NCBI RefSeq assembly: GCF_024734895.1
Contig: NZ_CP091430.1
Coordinates: 7,549,365 to 7,613,364, forward strand
Source: Paenibacillus spongiae
GTDB lineage: Bacteria > Bacillota > Bacilli > Paenibacillales > Paenibacillaceae
Direction of reading: 5' to 3'
DNA length: 64,000 nucleotides
Below are positions 49,458-57,463 of the stretch, piece by piece; the first letter of the stretch is position 1; the number at the start of each line of letters is the position of its first letter. The notes beneath the pieces are model-generated. The model did not search any database. It had not been told where the DNA came from and saw nothing but the letters and a program-made list of their open reading frames with translations. The position numbers and the translations under genes are program-made.

Positions 49458-50380
49458 TAAAATCAGCATGAATAATCCGATGGAATCTTGAGCATCTTAA
49501 TTCGTGACGGTTGTGGTGAAGAGAGGTGTGGTTCCATTGAACCGATTGGAGCAAGGGCCGCAATTGTGATTTTGTCGAACTAAAGCATAAAGTAGAAGCG
49601 AGGGGTTGTGCCAAAGACTACCGTCTGTAACACACGCACATCGGGTAAAAGCGATGAACCGAAATTTCTAACGGGCAGCAGTGAAGACTTATTACTAATT
49701 CGATCATCCGCCGTCAGGAAGGGCTCGCAAGAGCCCTTTTCTTATGCTTGGACATTCCCCTCTCCCTTCTTCATTCCGATTTCTCCCGAAAGAGCTTCCT
49801 CAGCTATCGCTTCCATTAGAGATCAAGGCAGCAACGAGCCTGTGGCTCACTCAAACACGGATTCGACTACAATTGAACGCTCCTCCTCACCACTCATCAC
49901 ATTGGAGATCTCAGGTGATATTGCTATCAGCCGGCGGTATAATCTGATCAGCAAAAATCTACCGTCGTGTATTACATTAGCGCTATTTTCGAATACAGAG
50001 CGCAGGGCATCATGGATTGTTGTTTCGGAACGGATGATCGGAGATGATCAGCATCATCTCATCGGGAGTCGTGTACATGGTTACCTTGACGCTGCCATGT
50101 CGATCGCATGTCCGGATAACTTGGTTGAAGTTGATGTCCCTCCTCACTTGGGCTCGATCCGAAGAAACGACTTCTTGGAGCAGGAGAATTAACGCCGCAT
50201 CTATGCAGAATGTTTCCTTCCCCGGATACGAACAGAGAGATTCAAGCAAGCTTAGAGGGCAACATCGAGTTTAGAATGCCTGTACGAAGGATTGGAGCCT
50301 TCTTACTACATTCGCTATCTTCGACATGCACTATCCCTCTCCGAGTCGTTCAGCAGCTTCTGCCCGATCGAAATTCATCA
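49458..50380. other. Long gap without a recognisable gene
   Basis: About 920 bases between the YjzC-like gene and the tRNA terminator. Open frames exist on both strands (for example plus 49608-50192) but none has a ribosome site, typical codon usage or a recognisable domain. One feature is certain: a terminator-like hairpin at 49721-49743. The rest may be a decayed gene. Confidence 0.5.
49721..49743 (+). terminator. Short terminator-like hairpin
   Basis: GGGCTC-GCAA-GAGCCC followed by TTTTCTT, a tight GNRA-like loop. It may end the YjzC-like transcript, 264 bases after its stop. Confidence 0.6.
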
Positions 50381-50410
50381 ATAAAAAAAGCGACTCCATC
50401 GGAGTCGCTT
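50381..50410 (-). terminator. Terminator of tRNA-Ser
   Basis: AAGCGACTCC/GGAGTCGCTT stem with a 3-base loop, followed on the minus strand by TTTTTTAT. Confidence 0.85.
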
Positions 50411-50422
50411 GATTGATATGTA

Positions 50423-50513
50423 TGGCGGAAAGGGTGGGATTCGAACCCACGCACGCTGTGACACGCCTAGCTGATTTCGAGTCAGCCCCCTTGGGCCTCT
50501 TGGGTACCTTTCC
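50423..50513 (-). tRNA. tRNA-Ser(CGA)
   Basis: 91 bases including an encoded CCA. The acceptor arm GGAAAGG pairs with CCTTTCC, and the discriminator is G. The anticodon arm GCTGA-CTCGAAA-TCAGC gives anticodon CGA, which reads UCG. A long variable arm (TAGGCGTGTCACAGCG region) is typical of serine tRNAs. The T-arm reads GTGGG-TTCGAAT-CCCAC. A tRNA-Ser near yyaC and DUF951 genes is common near the origin of Bacillales. Confidence 0.93.
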
Positions 50514-50578
50514 ATTCCGTCAGCAAAAATTATCTTATCATGCCGCTTGTCAGATTGCAAGCCTTTCTCGAAAAAATT

Positions 50579-50806
50579 TTAGTCCTCTATATTTCCGGCC
50601 ACATCTGATTGAGGCGCGTTGGATCGGAGTACTTTTTTCATATTTTTCTCGAATTTCGCTCTTGGTATGAGCACGCTATGCTTGCAACCAACGCACTTGA
50701 TTCGTATGTCCATTCCCATACGGATGATCTCCATCTCATTCGTTCCGCATGGATGGGGCTTCTTCATCTGTACAATGTCCCCCAGCTCAAACTGCTTGCG
50801 TTCCAC
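50579..50806 (-). CDS. DUF951 family protein
   Basis: 75 residues. Features KQFELGDIVQMKKPHPCGTNEMEI and DIRIKCVGCKHSVLIPR, with cysteines C20, C39 and C42 in the DUF951 pattern that may bind zinc. Function unknown; small, soluble, nearly universal in Firmicutes near the origin. It starts 28 bases downstream of the DUF3343 gene and is likely cotranscribed with it. Confidence 0.9.
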   Translation of the reverse strand: MERKQFELGDIVQMKKPHPCGTNEMEIIRMGMDIRIKCVGCKHSVLIPRAKFEKNMKKVLRSNAPQSDVAGNIED

Positions 50807-50833
50807 ACCAATCCTCTCCTCTCCTGCAGCTAG

Positions 50834-51076
50834 CTACCCGGTAATCAGTTCGTAACCGCCATTCTCGCTTGGTTTAAAAATACCGCGCACTTCCACTTTC
50901 TCGCTCTCGATTACTCCCCGCACCGTCTGCAGATCCTCTTCCGGGAAATGAATCGAGAGTGCGCATCCGGCCGTAATTTCTTTCGGTGTCGGACATATAT
51001 CTATCTCAATATCGGCATACTCTAGCAGCATCTCTGCCCGAAGAGCCTGCTGCGTTGAATCGAAGGCTATCAACAC
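50834..51076 (-). CDS. DUF3343 family protein
   Basis: 80 residues from the GTG at 51076, seven bases after AAGGAGGG. The ATG six codons earlier overlaps the ribosome site itself. The pattern LIAFDSTQQALRAEMLL, IDICPTPKEITAGCALSIHF and KVEVRGIFK matches DUF3343, a putative Se/S-binding-like fold found beside cysteine desulfurases and SirA/TusA-like proteins. A cysteine-desulfurase-like gene lies 1.3 kb upstream, separated by the oppositely oriented yyaC and by DUF4446. Confidence 0.85.
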   Translation of the reverse strand: MLIAFDSTQQALRAEMLLEYADIEIDICPTPKEITAGCALSIHFPEEDLQTVRGVIESEKVEVRGIFKPSENGGYELITG

Positions 51077-51258
51077 TGCAGTTCCCTCCTTCATTCATTA
51101 ATCGCTTTATTACGTCTCCGGCAAGTATAAAATGGTTGTCCGTTCCATATACTAACTAGTAACGAAGCCCGCTTCACTCGAACAATTGAGAGATTCATGC
51201 GGCATCTATTCCAATAATGAAGGTTTGAACGGTTGTAACTAAGGCGGGAGGGGATTGA

Positions 51259-51849
51259 ATGAGATTGGCTGGATCGAAAGAAACACCTTTGAAAGTGCCC
51301 TATACGGATCCCAATGTAACGGGTTTGCTCATTAATCGTCTTACCTACCTGCTTAGCAGTATACCAGCCGATGCGCGGCTCGTCATCGTATGCGTCGGTA
51401 CAGACCGTTCCACAGGCGATGCGCTTGGTCCGCTTGTCGGTACCAATCTCAGCAAATACCGGAGTCCCTTCTTCGAGCTCTACGGCACGCTTGAGGAGCC
51501 CGTACATGCCATGAATCTTGATGATACCTTGCATCATATTAGCAAGCATGTTCGGAAGCCATTTGTAGTCGGAATTGATGCCTGTCTCGGTCAAGTTGCG
51601 AGCGTAGGAAGCATTCAAGTCGGATCCGGTCCTGTCAGGCCCGGTGCCGGCGTCAATAAAGAACTCCCTCCCGTAGGCGATATTCATATTACGGGAATCG
51701 TCAATGTCGGTGGTTTTATGGAATATTTCGTTCTGCAGAATACCCGCCTTCATCTGGTTATCCGGATGGCCGACATTATTGCGCACGGCTTATTCTCGGC
51801 TGTCACGAAGACGCTCAGACCGGCTATTCCCGCTGCGACGCAAGACTAA
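51259..51849 (+). CDS. yyaC: Spore protease YyaC
   Basis: 196 residues. A GPR-like peptidase fold: LVIVCVGTDRSTGDALGPLVG near residue 43, then EEPVHAMNLDDTL and FVVGIDACLGQVASVGSIQV. YyaC family proteins are restricted to spore formers and resemble the germination protease GPR, though their substrate is unproven. It is on the plus strand in an otherwise minus-strand block and overlaps the end of the DUF4446 gene by 26 bases. The ribosome site GGAGGGG precedes the ATG. Good evidence that the host sporulates. Confidence 0.92.
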   Translation: MRLAGSKETPLKVPYTDPNVTGLLINRLTYLLSSIPADARLVIVCVGTDRSTGDALGPLVGTNLSKYRSPFFELYGTLEEPVHAMNLDDTLHHISKHVRKPFVVGIDACLGQVASVGSIQVGSGPVRPGAGVNKELPPVGDIHITGIVNVGGFMEYFVLQNTRLHLVIRMADIIAHGLFSAVTKTLRPAIPAATQD

Positions 51850-52315
51850 TCGCCTTGCGTTCCTCCTCGGTCAAGGCATATTCCGACTCGCCTTTCTTCA
51901 CCGGCTTGGCATAAATGTACGTTTGGTCCCTGCTGTGAAGTCCGCTGAGCACAAGTCCGTCTTCTCCGTCATTAACGATTGCCAATGAGAAACTCAGATT
52001 GCTTCCGCTATTCGTGAACGGGTTATACCGGTGGATGCCGATATTCCCTTTCTTTGCATGAAGCGCTCGTACAAGTTGATCGATCGTCTCTTTCAGTTGG
52101 AGCTGATTTTGTTCCTGATCATGAAGACGTTCCTTCAACTCCACAATAACATGTTCCAAATCCTCAATTTCCGTTCCGCTCATGAATCGATTATAGCTTT
52201 TTCGCAGCCGCTTCAATTTCCCACCAAGAACGAACGTGCGGATCAGCAGCAATAGTGTTACAAGGAGTAAGGCAATGGTTACCAAGTCCATTGGCCGCAG
52301 TTCGATTTGTTCCAT
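51824..52315 (-). CDS. DUF4446 membrane-anchored protein
   Basis: 163 residues. One N-terminal helix (VTIALLLVTLLLLIRTFVLG) is followed by a coiled-coil-like stretch (about 45-90: IEDLEHVIVELKERLHDQEQ) and a beta-rich C-terminal domain with GIHRYNPFTNSGSNLSFSLA and LSGLHSRDQTYIYAKPV. This last part is the DUF4446 signature. Function unknown; the family is regularly found between parB and yyaC in Paenibacillus and relatives. Confidence 0.88.
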   Translation of the reverse strand: MEQIELRPMDLVTIALLLVTLLLLIRTFVLGGKLKRLRKSYNRFMSGTEIEDLEHVIVELKERLHDQEQNQLQLKETIDQLVRALHAKKGNIGIHRYNPFTNSGSNLSFSLAIVNDGEDGLVLSGLHSRDQTYIYAKPVKKGESEYALTEEERKAISLASQRE

Positions 52316-52346
52316 TATGTTCGTTTCTCTCCCCCATTAAAGCCCA

Positions 52347-53522
52347 TTAGCTATAATGTCGTTTGATTTCTTTAACTGCTTCTATAAGCGCATCCACATC
52401 CGTCTCTTCCGTAAAGCATCCTACACTGGCGCGTATTGCTCCGGTTTCCAACGTTCCTACCATTCCATGCGCCAAAGGTGTGCAATGAAAGCCCGACCGG
52501 ACAGCAATGCGATAATGCTGATCGAGAATAAATGCCGCTTCCGACGGATCCACACCCTCAACAACGAATGATACGATGCCTGTCCGATCCTTCCCCAGGT
52601 CAGGACCTAGAACACGTACACCATCAACCGCCAATAAACCTTCCATCATTCTCTGCGTGAATCCCCATTCCTTAGTATGGATTTTTCGGGGTGTCTCATG
52701 CAGAATGTATTGCACGCCTGCTTTCAGCCCAGCCAAACCCGGGGTATTCTGCGTCCCTGCTTCATAACGATCGGGGCGCACATTTGGTTGTTCGGCAGAT
52801 TCCGATTGACTCCCCGTGCCGCCATGCAGAAGCGGTACCAGATCGACCTGAGGGTGGATATACAGCCCTCCAGTCCCCTGCGGACCCAGAAGACCCTTAT
52901 GCCCTGGAAAGGCGAGCAGATCGATCCCCATGGCCTCTACATCAATCTCAGCTACTCCCGCCGACTGCGCGGCATCAACCAGCAGCTTCACGCCATGCTT
53001 TCTCGTAATGGAACCAATATCGGCGATCGGAAGGATCGACCCAAGCAGATTAGAGCTGTGATTTACGATAACAAGCTTCGTACTCGGCCGAATGGCTTCC
53101 TCAACCCTCTTTGAATCAAGATGACCCTGCTCATCTGTCTCGAGATAAGTGACTTCGATGCCGGCCGTTTGCTTCAGATACTCAAGCGGGCGCCTAACGG
53201 AATTATGCTCCACCGCAGTTGCGATTACATGATCACCTGGAATCAGAATGCCTTTGATCGCCATGTTCAAAGCCATTGTTGTATTTACTGTAAAAGCAAT
53301 GTCATTCGGATTCGCGATGCGGAATAATTTCCCCAGCTGTTTCCTGGCATCGAACAGAATCCGACTAGCACGTACCGCCATTTGATGGCTGCCCCGCCCT
53401 GGGTTGGCCGCATCATTCTCCATTGCTTTCACGACCGCTTCCATTACACCCGGCGGCTTCGGCCAAGATGTCGCGGCATGATCCAAATAAATAACATCAG
53501 GCGCATCCTGCACGTGTTTCAA
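52347..53522 (-). CDS. Cysteine desulfurase-like aminotransferase class V enzyme
   Basis: 391 residues. PLP-dependent fold: YLDHAATSWPKP at the N-terminus, the ATAVEHNSVRRPL segment (His stacking on PLP), PLP lysine in FPGHKGLLGPQGTGG near 210, and the conserved cysteine in RSGFHCTPLAHG near 345 that would carry the persulfide. It matches the EF2568-type cysteine desulfurase subfamily. It may supply sulfur for tRNA thiolation or cofactors. The partner acceptor is not in the window, but a DUF3343 protein is nearby. Confidence 0.88.
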   Translation of the reverse strand: MKHVQDAPDVIYLDHAATSWPKPPGVMEAVVKAMENDAANPGRGSHQMAVRASRILFDARKQLGKLFRIANPNDIAFTVNTTMALNMAIKGILIPGDHVIATAVEHNSVRRPLEYLKQTAGIEVTYLETDEQGHLDSKRVEEAIRPSTKLVIVNHSSNLLGSILPIADIGSITRKHGVKLLVDAAQSAGVAEIDVEAMGIDLLAFPGHKGLLGPQGTGGLYIHPQVDLVPLLHGGTGSQSESAEQPNVRPDRYEAGTQNTPGLAGLKAGVQYILHETPRKIHTKEWGFTQRMMEGLLAVDGVRVLGPDLGKDRTGIVSFVVEGVDPSEAAFILDQHYRIAVRSGFHCTPLAHGMVGTLETGAIRASVGCFTEETDVDALIEAVKEIKRHYS

Positions 53523-53580
53523 GCAGCTTCCCCCTCTCCTTCGTTTCTCCTAAAAAGTCTCATTTGCCGTTATATCAATA

Positions 53581-53633
53581 ATAGCATACCCGAGCGCCAT
53601 CTTCACCTTAACGATGACGCTCGAGTATGCTAT
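53581..53633 (-). terminator. Terminator of the parA-parB operon
   Basis: A 21-bp stem starting ATAGCATAC with two mismatches, loop TTCACCTTAAC, located 26 bases after the parB stop. Confidence 0.75.
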
Positions 53634-53658
53634 CTCGCCCTTCTATTCATCTGCCCGT

Positions 53659-54507
53659 TTATGCCATCTGCTGCAGCAGCTCCAACAGCCTTTCCAGGTC
53701 CTGTTTATTATAATAAAGCAGCTCGATCCGCCCTTTATCCTTCTGCTGTTTAATCTTTACAGTGGTTTTAAACTTGTCGCGCAGCGATTCCTCCACCTGC
53801 TCCATATATGGATCTCGTTTTTTGGAGGCAGGTTTTGTTTTTAGAGGAGCTTTCTGATCCAGCTTCTGGATAGCCTCTTCCAAATCGCGAACACTCCATT
53901 CGTTCGCAATCGTTTGCTCAGCCAGCTCCTTCTTGCGTGAATCTTCTTTCACTCCCACTAACGCTCTCGCATGCCCCATCGATAATGTTCCACGTGAAAC
54001 ATTTTCCTTAATCTGCTCTGGCAAGGAAAGCAGCCGCAGGAAGTTGGCGATGTGCGATCTCGACTTCCCTACCTTCATCGATAGTTCCTCTTGGGTAAGA
54101 TCGAATTTATCCATTAACGCTTGATAGGCAAAAGCGAGCTCGATTGCATTCAAATCTTCGCGCTGCAGATTCTCGATCAATGCGATCTCCATAACCTGCT
54201 GATCCGAGAAATTACGGACAACCGCAGGGATCGTCGTGTTGCCGCACAGCTGAGAAGCGCGGAACCGGCGCTCTCCGGCAATGATCTCAAAACCCTTGAT
54301 AACCGTTCTAACGATAATCGGTTGGATGACGCCATGCTGCTTGATCGATTCAGCCAACTCTCGAATAGCTTCATCGTCAAAGGTTTTACGCGGTTGATAT
54401 GGGTTCGGGCGAAGCTCGCCGAGAGAGACTTCAATTACCTTATCATCTTCACTTACGGAAAGCGACGGAATAAGCGCATCAAGCCCTCTACCTAGCCGCT
54501 TGCTCAT
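53659..54507 (-). CDS. parB: Chromosome-partitioning protein ParB (Spo0J)
   Basis: 282 residues. The CTPase/N-terminal domain has LRPNPYQPRKTFDDEAI, the GERRFRA motif in EIIAGERRFRASQLCG, and ALIENLQREDLNAIE. The central helix-turn-helix contains LSMKVGKSRSHIANFLRLLSLPEQI. The C-terminal dimer domain follows a Lys-rich linker. ParB loads on parS as a CTP-dependent clamp and recruits SMC. A near-consensus parS lies inside its own gene at 53986. It overlaps parA by 20 bases. Confidence 0.96.
   Translation of the reverse strand: MSKRLGRGLDALIPSLSVSEDDKVIEVSLGELRPNPYQPRKTFDDEAIRELAESIKQHGVIQPIIVRTVIKGFEIIAGERRFRASQLCGNTTIPAVVRNFSDQQVMEIALIENLQREDLNAIELAFAYQALMDKFDLTQEELSMKVGKSRSHIANFLRLLSLPEQIKENVSRGTLSMGHARALVGVKEDSRKKELAEQTIANEWSVRDLEEAIQKLDQKAPLKTKPASKKRDPYMEQVEESLRDKFKTTVKIKQQKDKGRIELLYYNKQDLERLLELLQQMA
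53986..54001. other. parS site within parB
   Basis: TGTTCCACGTGAAACA, one mismatch from the ParB consensus TGTTTCACGTGAAACA. parS inside the parB gene is known from Bacillus subtilis. Confidence 0.85.
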
Positions 54508-55261
54508 ACATGATCACTTCCTTCGCAAGCTCGAGATAAACCTCGGCTCCTTTAGATCTTGGATCGTACGTAATGATGGATTGTCCATGAGAAGGCGCCT
54601 CGCTCAGACGAACGTTGCGCGGTATAATCGTCTGATATACCTTTTGTTGGAAATACTTTTTAACCTCTTCTATAACTTGAATGCCCAGGTTTGTCCTCGC
54701 ATCGAACATCGTCAAGAGCACACCTTCAATTTGAAGAGAGGTGTTCAGATGCTTCTGTACAAGACGAACCGTATTAAGCAGTTGACTTAATCCTTCTAGT
54801 GCGTAGTACTCGCATTGAATCGGAATAATAACCGAATCGGAAGCCGTCAAGGAATTGATCGTTAGAATGCCAAGAGATGGCGGGCAATCGATCAATATAT
54901 AATCATATTGATTCTTGACGAGCTGGAGCGACTTCTTCAATCTTTGTTCGCGAGATATTGTTGGTACGAGTTCGATTTCCGCACCTGCTAGCTGTATCGT
55001 AGCCGGGATCATATATAATCCTTCAATGTTGGTCGGTACCGTCGCATCCTTCGGGTGAACGTCATTAACTAGCACATCGTAAATACAATGTGCCACATCT
55101 CCTTTATTAATGCCGATTCCGCTCGTTGTGTTCCCCTGGGGATCTATATCGACGAGCAGCACTTTCTTACCGAGAGATGCGAGACAAGCACCGAGATTGA
55201 CAGACGTTGTCGTCTTACCGACACCGCCCTTCTGGTTCGTTATCGCAATCGTTTTGGACAA
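54488..55261 (-). CDS. parA: Chromosome-partitioning ATPase ParA (Soj)
   Basis: 257 residues from a TTG start after AGAGGTGA. The deviant Walker A KGGVGKTT is at residue 11, A' in LLVDIDPQGNTTSGIG and Walker B in DYILIDCPPSLGILT. The basic C-terminal surface binds DNA nonspecifically. Soj works with ParB in origin segregation and regulates DnaA in Bacillus. First gene of the parAB operon; the 511-base gap to noc is upstream. Confidence 0.96.
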   Translation of the reverse strand: MSKTIAITNQKGGVGKTTTSVNLGACLASLGKKVLLVDIDPQGNTTSGIGINKGDVAHCIYDVLVNDVHPKDATVPTNIEGLYMIPATIQLAGAEIELVPTISREQRLKKSLQLVKNQYDYILIDCPPSLGILTINSLTASDSVIIPIQCEYYALEGLSQLLNTVRLVQKHLNTSLQIEGVLLTMFDARTNLGIQVIEEVKKYFQQKVYQTIIPRNVRLSEAPSHGQSIITYDPRSKGAEVYLELAKEVIMYEQAAR

Positions 55262-55772
55262 ACCCGTTCACCTCTAATGTTGATAGCTGTTGAACTCCGC
55301 TCGAAAAGTACGGTTGACGTGCTTTATGTAACGGCGATTAAAGCGAGATTATGCAAAGTACATTTTCGCGTTCGCCAAAGAATATTCAGCTTGTAAACGC
55401 TATGATTCATTCGTTTCGCCTGCCCGCTGGCTGGCGCTGCAGTCGGCCTATGAATCTCTTGTTATTTACGTAAGTGCTAACTATACAGATTGAACGAAAG
55501 AAAGGCACAACAAGCGGAGCAGGAAAAATGATCTGGAACAGAGGTCGAAAGAAAGTTCTTCCTGCGCGACCGGTTGTGTTTATCATGTTGTTTCTATCTA
55601 TATAGAAAAAGGCGATGCCGTCCCTGTTGCGGACGGCTCGAAATTTCGTCAAAAGGACGTATGGCGTTTATGATCTATCGTCATGGCTCTATCTTCTCAC
55701 GTTAAGACGCGAATCGCCAATAAATGAAAGAAGTTTAATTAAAGGCAGTTCACTATTGTTAATGAGCTTCGT
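55262..55772. other. Gap between parA and noc
   Basis: 511 bases with no recognisable gene. It contains a terminator for noc at 55617-55637 (minus strand) and presumably the parAB promoter nearer to 55262. Several short open frames are present but none has a ribosome site. Confidence 0.5.
55605..55637 (-). terminator. Terminator of noc
   Basis: GCCGTCC pairs with GGACGGC around CTGTTGC; on the minus strand a CCTTTTTC tract follows after a few bases. It lies about 135 bases after noc. Confidence 0.6.
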
Positions 55773-56591
55773 TTACCGTTTAGGGATACGAATCACAATT
55801 TCGTAATGGTCTTCGTGGTCTTTTTCAGCCGTCTTGATTTTCATGCCAGAGCCTGAAACCATATCAATAGACTGCCGAATCGTATTAAGTGCAAGCCGCA
55901 CATCTTTCGTAAATGAAATACGACGCGACTTTTTAACGGAAGCAACTTCTTTATAGAACGCGACGCGAGCCTCGGTCTGCTTCACATTCAGTTCCTTCGT
56001 CAAAATATCTTCTAACACCTTCACCTGGAGTTCTTCCGTATCCAGTTGAAGCAATGCCCTTGCATGACGTTCCGTAATTTTACGTTCGATCAAAGCATTC
56101 TTCACTGGTTCGCTGAGTCCTAACAGCCGGATTTTGTTCGCAATCGTCGATTGACTCTTGCCGAGACGCTGAGCCAGGCTCTCCTGTGTCAGCTGGTGCA
56201 AATCAATTAGCTTTTGATAGGCTACCGCCTCTTCAATCGCAGTAAGACCTTCACGTTGGAGATTCTCAATAAGTGCAATGGATGCCGCCTGGGAGTCATT
56301 AAATTCCCTTACAATCGCAGGGACAGTATCTAACCCTAATTTCTTAACTGCGCGCCAACGCCGTTCTCCAGCAATAATCTCATACCGCCCATTACGGACA
56401 CGTACAACAATTGGCTGAATAACCCCATGCGTCTTGATCGTTTGGCACAGCTCATCAATTCGATCGTCATCAAACACGGTGCGAGGCTGATACGGACTTG
56501 TGTCAATTTCGCCTACCGCGAGCTGTTTTACTTCATCCTGATTGCTTTTCTGGTCGCTCAGGCCGAATAATCGTGAAAACTGTTCTTTCAT
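55773..56591 (-). CDS. noc: Nucleoid occlusion protein Noc
   Basis: 272 residues from the ATG of MKEQFSRLFGL. The amphipathic N-terminal helix is the membrane-targeting segment. The ParB-like core has TSPYQPRTVFDDDRI, EIIAGERRWRAVKKLG and ENLQREGLTAIEE. The HTH contains LAQRLGKSQSTIANKIRLLGL. It prevents FtsZ-ring assembly over the chromosome. The family arose by parB duplication, and both copies are here within 3 kb. Upstream at 56707 is a parS site. Confidence 0.93.
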   Translation of the reverse strand: MKEQFSRLFGLSDQKSNQDEVKQLAVGEIDTSPYQPRTVFDDDRIDELCQTIKTHGVIQPIVVRVRNGRYEIIAGERRWRAVKKLGLDTVPAIVREFNDSQAASIALIENLQREGLTAIEEAVAYQKLIDLHQLTQESLAQRLGKSQSTIANKIRLLGLSEPVKNALIERKITERHARALLQLDTEELQVKVLEDILTKELNVKQTEARVAFYKEVASVKKSRRISFTKDVRLALNTIRQSIDMVSGSGMKIKTAEKDHEDHYEIVIRIPKR

Positions 56592-56706
56592 CGCGTCAAC
56601 TACCACCCGAATTCAAAATGCCGAGGATTGTCGATATATAAATTCGCCGGCTTTAAAACGATTTCCTGCTTGACAAGGAGAGAATGAATATTTTAACCAA
56701 GAAAAA

Positions 56707-56722
56707 TGTTTCACGTGGAACA
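56707..56722. other. parS site between noc and rsmG
   Basis: TGTTTCACGTGGAACA, the exact reverse complement of the site inside parB, with the same single mismatch from consensus. Confidence 0.85.
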
Positions 56723-56737
56723 TTTTCATTCTGCAGC

Positions 56738-57463
56738 TTAATGGATCGGTTGTTTTGCCGGCAATCCCGCTTTGCGCGGATACTTCTTAGGCGTCGCTCC
56801 CGTCTTCTTCACGATAACGATATGACGGTCCGATAGTTCATAAGGTAAGGTCAGATGATGGATAGCTTGAACGCTTGCTTTTAATTCAGTTAGACTGTTC
56901 TTCGCTTCATCCACTTCTGAAGCAGGATCCGCCCCCTTCATGGCGGCGAATTGTCCCCCGATTGATGCGAACGGCAGACATAGCTCATTCAGAATGTTAA
57001 GACGCGCAACCGCCCTGGCCGTGACCAGATCGTACCGGTCGCGATGCTCAGCCATTCTCGCAATATCTTCGGCACGTCCGTGTACACAATTCATATGTTC
57101 CAATCCTAACGCTTCAATAACATGCTTTAGAAATAGAAGCCGCTTGTTTAAGGAATCCACCATTGTCACTTCAAGATGAGGAAAACAGATCTTGATCGGT
57201 ATGCTTGGGAAGCCGGCGCCGGAACCGACGTCAGCGAGCCTTCTCGTTTCATTCAAGTTGAGGAAGAAAGACAGGGAAACGGAGTCGTAGAAATGCTTCT
57301 CGTACACCGCTTCCCTCTCCGTTATTCCCGTCAGGTTCATCTTCTCGTTCCATTCAACCAATAATCGATAATACAAATCGAATTGCTGCAGCTGCCGCTC
57401 TGTTAATGTTATCCCTTGCTTATGCAGCAGCTCTGTAAACCATGCTTCTGTTTGATTCATCAT
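56738..57463 (-). CDS. rsmG: 16S rRNA (guanine527-N7)-methyltransferase RsmG
   Basis: 241 residues. SAM-binding motif LADVGSGAGFPSIPIKI near residue 73, YDLVTARAVARL near 140 and the N-terminal substrate-binding part (YYRLLVEWNEKMNLTGI). It methylates G527 in the 530 loop of 16S rRNA; loss gives low-level streptomycin resistance. It overlaps the end of mnmG by 4 bases (ATGATGA), so they are coupled. Either of two adjacent ATGs may be used. Confidence 0.96.
   Translation of the reverse strand: MMNQTEAWFTELLHKQGITLTERQLQQFDLYYRLLVEWNEKMNLTGITEREAVYEKHFYDSVSLSFFLNLNETRRLADVGSGAGFPSIPIKICFPHLEVTMVDSLNKRLLFLKHVIEALGLEHMNCVHGRAEDIARMAEHRDRYDLVTARAVARLNILNELCLPFASIGGQFAAMKGADPASEVDEAKNSLTELKASVQAIHHLTLPYELSDRHIVIVKKTGATPKKYPRKAGLPAKQPIH

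Noticed and set aside
49608..50192. A 194-residue plus-strand reading frame in the gap
   Set aside because: No ribosome site, serine/isoleucine-rich noncoding-like composition and no recognisable motif; kept only as part of the unexplained gap.
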